From contig JAJEKV010000027.1 of the NCBI GenBank assembly GCA_021234155.1, forward strand, positions 12,166,716 to 12,230,715: 64,000 bases of DNA, written 5' to 3'. The first letter of the stretch is position 1. Every line of letters starts with the position of its first letter. This DNA is from Isoetes taiwanensis (taxonomy: Eukaryota > Streptophyta > Lycopodiopsida > Isoetales > Isoetaceae). This document shows, one piece after another, positions 57,340-64,000 of this stretch. The notes under the pieces are model-generated. The model made no database searches. It saw only the letters and a program-made list of their open reading frames with translations, and had not been told where the DNA came from. The position numbers and the translations under genes are program-made.

Positions 57340-58422
57340 ATGTCTCGCACCAAACAAACAACCAGAGTGGTTATGGAAGTCGGATCCAGCAATGTCCAAG
57401 TGGTCACTGGCGAGGGAGGCCCGGAAATGCTCAAGAATTACCAAAGATTCTCAACATCCCAATCGAGAGCAACAAGACCCATTGCAAGAAGATCAGGAGT
57501 AAGAACAAAAGGATCAAGGCCAACAAAACCAGCAGCAGAATCCTGACACCCAGCAGGACGAGGAACACAACGAAGAATAGAAGAAAAAGAGAAGAGAAGA
57601 AACGAAGATTAGCAAAGAAGGAAGAACTCAACAGACAGAGGGCCGAGAAGGGCAAGGACCCACTTCCGGGAAAGGCGCCTAAAAGAAAGACCAAGAAAAC
57701 ACCCAGCAAAGGAGTCAACATCACGGAGAGGGAGCCCGACAGACCTCCATCTTCATCTTCAGACTTTGAGTCAGATGATGATGCTTGGAGGATACTCTGA
57801 CGCACAGAGAAAACATGACCCTCAAATCCAGACAATCAAGAAGTAGCGGCACCATCTCCCTATGCAGCCTGGCCTAAACCAACTGCAGACCTCAAGAAGC
57901 CAAATAAGCCGGCACGGGAGTCGTATGTACTCAAGCATGAATGAAAGTACAAGAAGAAGATGACGGAGTACAAGGAGTATATGAAGTTGCACAAGGCTCA
58001 CGCCAATTATTATGAACAACACAAGGTCCGATACGTGGAAGGAGGAAGGCCCACAAAGGAAAACACCTTGAAGCCACCCCCGAAAAGACCGGTACCACCA
58101 AAGAAGCCCATGAAGAGGAACAAAGATTCATACTTCGCGAAAGCTACCCCGGAGATTCGGCACTTCTAGAGGAGCTATGGACTTCTGATACTAAGAGTTG
58201 CCTTTTCAAGATTATCTCGCGAGATCTTGCGAGAGTTCAACAAAGAAAAGCGAGTAACAGACGATATGTTGCTCCCCTTACAAGAAGCAGTGGAGCAAAA
58301 GCCGGTTCAGTATTTTGAAGATTCTCTAGCATGTGCTCTTTCATGCTAGGAGAGTCATTTGCATGCCTAGAGACATGAAGCTAGCCAGGTTTATCAAGAA
58401 GGAAGACTGCCAGATCATGTAA
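57340..58422 (+). pseudogene. Element D ORF1: histone H3-like protein with a long charged insert
   Basis: The start reads MSRTKQTTRVVMEVGSSNVQ; H3 begins ARTKQTAR. A lysine/arginine- and acidic-rich region follows, with PARESYVLKHE, KYKKKMTEYKEYMKLHKAHA and VEGGRPTKENTLK, parallel to element A. From 58149 the frame aligns to H3 without gaps: PEIRHF, stop, RSYGLLI (alpha-N), FSRLSREILREF (alpha-1), LQEAVEQ and FEDSLAC (alpha-2). After one base shift come HARRVICMPRDMKLARFIKK (loop 2/alpha-3) and the natural end at 58422. The in-frame TAG stands where H3 has Gln (CAG). The insert's lysine-rich helix weakly recalls the last helix of plant HMG boxes. Two main lesions. Confidence 0.87.
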
Positions 58423-58528
58423 AAATTGTTTAATTCAAGCCTATAATAATGTCTTTGTTGTAGTCATAATAATAGCATATGTAATTTTTTTTAGTTAATT
58501 TGTATGAAAAGTGACAAAACATGACTCC

Positions 58529-59005
58529 ACTACTCACAGAGTGCGCCCAGGGCCTTAGCTAAATTTTAGCTCGCGGCTCCCACATACTGTATGAGTATTT
58601 GACCATGGATCTACACCTAGAAAAGTCCAAACCAAGAAACTAAGAGCATATTCTGGCTTAACTCCTTGAGATAAGCAAGATTCTGCCCTCATATCAAAAT
58701 GTTAGAGCCACCTAAGACCCAAACAAGAGTCCACTACTCACAGAGTGCGCTCAGGGCCTTAGCTAAATATTAGCTCGAGCCTCTCACGTACTGTGTGAGT
58801 ATTCGACCATAGGTCTACCTGAAATCAAGTCCAAAGCAAGAAAATAAAGGATATCCTAGCTTAATCCTCGAGATAAGCAAGATTTCGCCTTCATACCAAA
58901 CTTTTAGAGTCATATAGGACCTAAACAAGTGTCCACTACTCACAGAGTGCACCCAGGGCCTTAGCTAAAAATTAGGTCAGGCCTCTTGTGCACTGTGTGA
59001 GTAGT
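58529..59005 (+). repeat. Stem-loop repeats between ORF1 and ORF2 of element D (three copies)
   Basis: Copies start at 58529, 58733 and 58934, spaced 204 and 201 bp. All keep ACTACTCACAGAGTGCRC on the left and a matching CACTGTGTGAGT-like right arm. The sequence between copies is also related, so the full repeat unit is about 200 bp. Confidence 0.85.
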
Positions 59006-59205
59006 CAGATTCTAAACTACCTCAAACCACCCGAGAAATACCTAATTAGACCTCCAATGATAGATTTTTCCAGACTCTAAAAATTTTAAAATTAGGGCTT
59101 TGCCTATAAATACGCACATAACTCTCATTTGTGTCCTACAACTTCGCTCCTTACTCCAAGGCAATCTTTCTGATCTCTGAGTGTAACTCCACTCATATAA
59201 GTATC

Positions 59206-60640
59206 ATGGCCACTTCATCCTTCAGGCGCTGGTACAGTGCCACTGCTCATGTAGCTGAAGCTAACACCAACTCAGTCTTCGCAGTCTTTCAAAAGGAACT
59301 TGATGTAAGTTCCACAATAAATCCTACCCCATATTACCAGGAAGTCATGCGAGAGTTCCAGGCAAAAATAGGCCCTTTCCTGATAGAGCTTCCTCCATGC
59401 AGAGGGTATTTTGCACTAAGGGCAGCTCTTCAAACCGCCTTGAGCGATGTTTCCAACATTGCTAAATACCTAGACAACAAAGCTGCCCGCATGCCAGACG
59501 ACATGACTACGGCAATAAACCAGAAAAGATATTTCTCCTATACTGCTGCTGCAGCCATATTCTTATTTCACTGAGCTCAAACCCAAATAGGAGAACCCTC
59601 TATCTAGCCACCGAACACAGAGCCCCCTGCCTCCCCAACAGAAGATCAGTTGCTTCTGGAATATGAAGAGGCAGAACCAGAAGAAGAAGAAAAAACACAA
59701 GGCGAGGATGTCGAAGACTTCATCAAAGTCGACCCCATTCAAGAGCGGCAACAATGAGCAGGAACTTCAAACCATCGATGAGGATCTGAGGATGACAAGG
59801 ATAGCTTCCCCACTCGGGTTAGGCATCACAAGCTTAATCTCGATCATGATCGAAGGGCAGGAGTACCTCCTACTCACGACTTCAAGAACCTTCCAGAGTG
59901 CAGAGACCGGGGATACATGCTGGATGAGCTCTTGCATCTTCTACATCAGTAGCTTGACCTCGATGAGTTCATCGACTGAGAAACTCAAGACTTCCTCATC
60001 AACATATGAAAGCCAACACCTATATGGGGCAATCCATCTCAGACATAGAAGCCTAAAGCAACATCCGTCAGCTCATGACCCAATGAGAGCTGCCTTCAGA
60101 AGAGAAGAATTCATCGCCATCCAAGAATGGATGGGCACCCGGGGCAAGACAACAGGTGCATTCCTGTCTAGCTCTTCATCAATGGCTCCAGCCAGCCTCA
60201 AAAGGAGTGAGATCAACCTGACTTCCATCAGGTCCATGGTAGCAGATTATAAAGACCTGACAGCAGTCCATCGCAGACGATTACTCGGGGAGACATAGAT
60301 CCAGCATCTGGACCGGAGACGAGGCAAGGGAAGCAGGACATGACAAGGCCCTCAGATACTACCTTTCACTTCTTACCGACGGAAGGATAGCAGTGATTCA
60401 TCACCAGTTCAGCCCAAGGGGGGAAGAAGGAGTGTTCCTGCTGTTTGCTCTCTCAGGAATTGATAAACATGTGCGATTGCCCTAAAACATCAAATGTCAT
60501 ACTAGTAAAGAGAACAATAGCCTTGAGCATCTTCGACTTTGCAGTCCCCTATAGACGACAAGGCAGGCTAGCCATCATTGCGGCCTACACCGCAGAACTT
60601 ATGAATATATATTTTTTGTTCGGCATTGTCAATATTCTTT
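59206..60640 (+). pseudogene. Element D ORF2, conserved protein of unknown function
   Basis: Start MATSSFRRWYSATAHVAEAN at 59206 (an upstream in-frame ATG exists at 59131, but only MATS is shared with element A). Then VFAVFQKELDVSSTINPTPY, ALSDVSNIAKYLDNKAARMP and DDMTTAINQKRYFSYTA. A stop at 59572-59574 follows. An acidic segment (EYEEAEPEEEEKTQGED) comes next, and later blocks read LTDGRIAVIHHQFSPRGEEG and VILVKRTIALSIFDFAVPYR. YLDNKAARM-P-DDMTTAI resembles the loop 2-alpha 3 segment of H2A (DNKKxRIVPRHIQLAV), which is suggestive only. Several frame changes. Confidence 0.65.
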
Positions 60641-60723
60641 GATATAATTTGCTCGCATAACTATATCATCATACACAACCAATGCAATAACAAACAAAAC
60701 CTAATCATAAGAGTTGCAATGTA

Positions 60724-62225
60724 ATGTGTATGCAACTAGAGCATCTAGTAGAGCAAGACCGACGCCATCGGGATGATGAAACCCTTGCCTGTCAATTCCA
60801 GCCAAGGAACATGTACCAAGAGTTTGAAGTGCAGACCTCTGAAGAAGAGATATCCCGAATGAGATCAGATATCCAGGAGATAAAAGCCTTATTGGCAGAA
60901 AGGGCAGCATTTGCACCATGCCAAAACGTCCAGTTACCCCAGGCACCTGCTTAGAGAATAGATAAGGGAAAGAAGAGGAACCAGAGAAGGAGATTCCCCA
61001 GCATGGACTCCTCTGACACCAGTTCCGACTCCGAACTGGAATCAGAGAAGCAGGACAATGAGCAGCAAGACTGCCAAGACGGTCGAAACTGAGATAAGGA
61101 CAGGGATGGAGCCGACTATCAGAAGAAAGTCGACTCCGCATTGAGCAATGTCTAGAAAGCCAGGAAGTTAGAGCAGTTCTCAGGGGATAACATGTCAGGA
61201 ATGGAAGCCGAAGTCTGGCTGGATGAGATGAGAGAGTATGGGAATGCTTACTGCATGAAGGACAAGGACAAGGGCAGGGAGATTACAGTTAACCTCAATG
61301 GAGCGACCAGAATTTAGTGGAAAGGCTATGCCAAGGCCCATGGATTGAGCAGGGGCAGCTGCTAATTTAAGAAGTTTTTACAAGGCCTTTAAGCGTCATT
61401 ACTTGCCGAGGAAATACAAGTGCCACATGATGCAGCAGTTTTATAGATTGGAACAAGGCAATGGGATGGTGCAAAAGTACATTGAAGAATTCATGAGACT
61501 AAGGCTGTATGTGCCGAAATTGAGTGAAAGACACGCAATTGAGGGGCATATCAAAGGCTTGAATGACGGGAGATCATGAAGCTCGTGAGAGCTATCAATC
61601 CCCACAATGGTGTCAGAAGCAGAGTCCAGGGCCTTGAGCCTACAAGGAACAGGTCCCCAGAACAACGGACAAAAGCAGCAATATTATCAGGATAAGGGAA
61701 AAGCTACCAGAAGCTACAGCCTGAGAGCAACAAGTCTGGCACCTGTTAGACAATACAAGGCAAGCAATGGGAAGCAAGATAAGAAGCAAGTCAGTTTCTA
61801 GGATAAAGGGCAAGCGAGAGGTTCAAACTACTCCAAAGCAATGAAGCAATTCTTGCAGTCCATCCCGAAAGAGAAGAAGCAAGAATATATAGAAAAGCAG
61901 TTGTGCTTCAGGTGTTTCCAGCCGGGACATCGGACGCACAACTGTCCTTTTGTGATCAACGCGGCACTAGCAGAGTTAGGAGGATGGGAGACACCCCCGG
62001 AGCATGACGATGAAGAAGCTTATGACTACATCCAGAGTGAGTGCCACATCTTTACGCACTCTGAGAATGCTGAGAGTCAATATCAGGTCATTTCAACAAT
62101 AGGCAAAGTCAAAACCAAATCTTTCATAGTGTTGATAGACAAAGGGAGTACCCATAATTTTGCTTCTCCAATAATAGTAAAAATGTTGAAGCTGAAACCC
62201 TTGACATCCAAGCATAGGCTAGTCA
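60724..62225 (+). pseudogene. Element D Gag with CCHC knuckle
   Basis: The N-terminal coiled segment (VQTSEEEISRMRSDIQEIKA) is followed by an acidic linker. The retrotransposon-Gag core has QFSGDNMSGMEAEVWLDEMR and GNAYCMKDKDKGREITVNLN. The zinc knuckle is CFRCFQPGHRTHNC at about 61905-61946. After it come AALAELGGWETPP and YIQSECHIFTHSENAE. Protease begins with FIVLIDKGSTHNFAS, where D-K-G-S replaces D-S/T-G-S/A at the active site. Confidence 0.85.
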
Positions 62226-62445
62226 AGGGGGATTCACACAGAAGACCCGTATAAACCTAGTGAGTGTATGGAAGGGGGTTTTTTCTCGATGTTTTCGTAC
62301 GTATACTAGGGGTTTAAATCCCCCTCTTACTGACATTCTAGTGTATTTTCTCCACGGAAGGGGTGTTTTTCCAACAGTTTTGCGTACGTATATAGGGGTG
62401 TTTCTTCTCACCTTAAGCACGCAGGTGGCATATACTCATGTGATA
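62226..62445. repeat. Short insertion inside the protease region of element D
   Basis: About 200 bp interrupts LTSKHRLVKG from the continuing V-I-K-V-N-I-P segment. It contains two diverged direct repeats, each with GGAAGGGG, a CGTACGTATA core and AGGGGT. Ends are not clear, so the class is unknown. Confidence 0.5.
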
Positions 62446-62870
62446 AAGGTGAATATCCCGTGAGGCCAGTAGTGTTGGCAAGTGGGGCAATTCGACAACA
62501 GTAGGAAAGAGGATCAACTTCGACATAGACTTGTCAGGCATCAACATTGGAATGGGAGCAAAGGTGATGAACATTGGTAAGTATGACCTGATCATAGGAA
62601 TGGAATACCTTGGTCCGACTAATGCTGTAATTGATTGCGGAAAGCGGAAAGTAACCTTAATGGCGCCAAATGGCAAAATCATTGAGATAACAGGTAAGGA
62701 AGTCACCCCAATCATGCAATGCATGTCTAGTAAGAAGTTACTTAAATGTAAAGAGAGAGCAAGTGGCCTATGTCTTCAAGCTCGAAGTTGAGGAGCCAAA
62801 AACAGAGAAAGACAAGGAGGACAAAGCAAGGACCAAGTTGCCGAAGCAAGTGAAATAATTCCATGACCTA
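62445..62870 (+). pseudogene. Element D protease, C-terminal half
   Basis: The frame reads SGINIGMGAKVMNIGKYDLI, IGMEYLGPTNAVIDCGKRKV and MAPNGKIIEITGKEVTPIMQ, matching element A at 11776-12090. A lysine/glutamate-rich linker follows before RT. Confidence 0.78.
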
Positions 62871-62879
62871 TTCCCAGAT

Positions 62880-63540
62880 AAGATCAAATAACTTCCTCCG
62901 TACAGGGGAGTTGAGTGTGAAATAGCACTTGAACCAGGGACCAAGCCCACAAGTAAGGCACCATCAGAATGACACCTCAGGAGTTGGCATAATTGAAGAA
63001 GCAGTTGCAAGGGCTGTTAGACCTAGGGTTTATAAGACCTAGCGTCTCCCCATTTGAAGCACCTATCTTATTCGTCAAGAAGAAAGATGGAAGCTTGAGG
63101 ATGTGCATTGACTATCATTAATTAAACAAGCATACTATCAAGAACAAGTATGATTTACCAATGAGTTAATGGATCAACTCCAAGGTGCAAAAGTCTTCTC
63201 CAAGATAGATTTGAGGTCAGACTACCACCATATCTGGATTAAGGAAGAAAACATCCATAAGACCGCCTTCAAAATGAGATATGGCTATGAGTTCGCAGTG
63301 ATGCCATTCGGACTGTCCAATGCCCCAGCAACCTTCATGAGGTTCATGAACGACATTTTTCACGAGTTTCTAGATACAATCATCATAGTTTTCTTTGATG
63401 ACATCTTGGTGTATAGCAAGTCCCTAGAGAAGCACGCACGACACTTGAGAAGGGTACTTAAAAAGCTGAGGAGGCATCAACTCTACGCGAAGTTGTCCAA
63501 GTGTCACTTCGCTACCAAAAGAGTAGTAAGTCGCATTTGA
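62880..63540 (+). pseudogene. Element D reverse transcriptase, 3' truncated
   Basis: [20 protein letters not shown] leads to [20 protein letters not shown], then [20 protein letters not shown] and the catalytic [11 protein letters not shown] at about 63390-63425. The frame from 63169 to 63540 is intact. After CHFATKRV the expected E-Y-L-G-H is replaced by unrelated sequence, so the element is broken there by deletion or a further insertion. Confidence 0.9.
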
Positions 63541-64000
63541 TTAAAGTGGTTCTCATGTCATTCCCATTTTTTTTTTGCACTCGGTTAAATTGACCCAAAA
63601 AAAGACGTGCAAAACTTTTGAAATGCCTTTACTGCTTTAGAACAGGCCTTTTTTCTTGTGGGAAAATAAAAACTAAGGAAAAATGAGCGGTCTATTTTTC
63701 GCAGTTAACGAGTCGAGAAGGTAAAAAGCACAACTAAAACCAATGAAACTATAAAACAAAGTGCTAATCTGCACTGAATTTTCATTTATAAATAATTTCA
63801 TTACATTGTATTTTGCAGTGGTCGAAGAGACCATCTTGGGCATGGTGTCACAATGATTACACCCTTTTTGCGCACAGACCATCTAATAAGAACAAGTTGT
63901 GGAGCCCTCTTCGACTTGTTTCAAGCCACAGAAGGAACTTGAAGATGATAAAAACCTATACGAGGAGGTGCTTCATTGGCCACAATCTAGCCTGTCCAAC
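63541..64000. other. AT-rich sequence after the RT breakpoint
   Basis: No recognisable gene or repeat. It may be the start of another insertion that continues past the window. Confidence 0.4.

Larger units (their letters stand above)
56458..63540 (+). mobile_element. Element D: plus-strand chromovirus with H3-like ORF1, truncated
   Basis: In order: about 180 bp of 5' LTR, PBS, stem-loops, ORF1 (H3-like), three more stem-loops, ORF2, Gag with CCHC knuckle, protease and the first two thirds of RT. The sequence leaves the element near 63525. The same architecture as element A, but the proteins are well diverged, so it is an independent witness for the extra genes. Confidence 0.9.

Noticed and set aside
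57340-58422. Chance resemblance of the first seven residues to the H3 tail
   Set aside because: Rejected as the explanation because the same reading frame ends with a gapless H3 histone fold, and the pattern repeats in element A.

Overview
This is plant nuclear DNA, probably from a seed-free plant such as a fern (an impression from the retroelement protein style, not proven). It shows LTR retrotransposons primed by initiator tRNA-Met, a spliced gene of plant type and a PLS-class PPR relic. About three quarters of the window is nested retrotransposon sequence, mostly carrying frameshifts and stops. Nothing looks bacterial, organellar or viral.

Layout. 1-1136 is the end of a 1.57-kb gypsy LTR (element F), inserted in a minus-strand Copia element (1137-5642). 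A minus-strand host gene resembling the plant chorein-domain lipid-transfer family (BLTP3/UHRF1BP1-like) has visible exons at 20241-20329, 19994-20060, 19871-19933 and 6361-6459. Its intron is split by element A, a 13.1-kb minus-strand chromovirus (6499-19617) with both LTRs, PBS, PPT, gag, pol and an integrase chromodomain. 21786-24967 is a 1.13-kb tandem repeat holding an 831-bp hAT-like element. 24968-30519 is the 3' half of a plus-strand chromovirus (E), whose LTR carries a poly(A) retrocopy with a 14-bp target duplication. 30520-34962 and 51890-55300 are one pyrimidine-rich noncoding stretch split by element C (34963-51889, duplication GTCAT). C lacks pol and is itself split by element B (39693-51094, minus, duplication GATCT), a gypsy element with a ~980-codon extra coding region after integrase. 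A PPR pseudogene lies at 55430-56400. 56458-63540 is a plus-strand chromovirus (D) related to A.

Main discovery. A and D both place an extra reading frame (ORF1) between the primer-binding site and gag. It starts M-A/S-R-T-K-Q-T, like the histone H3 tail, and ends in a recognisable H3 histone fold (alpha-N to alpha-3), with a long charged insert between. A second conserved frame (ORF2, starting MATS) follows; its function is unknown and its resemblance to a histone fold is weak. Around ORF1 in both elements lie stem-loop repeats spaced about 200 bp apart. So this chromovirus lineage seems to carry its own H3-type histone, next to an integrase chromodomain of the class that reads histone marks.

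A second theme is short palindromic repeats that form arrays and keep stem pairing while bases change: inside C (36633-37066), in the retrocopy (28466-28660) and at 54029-54662.
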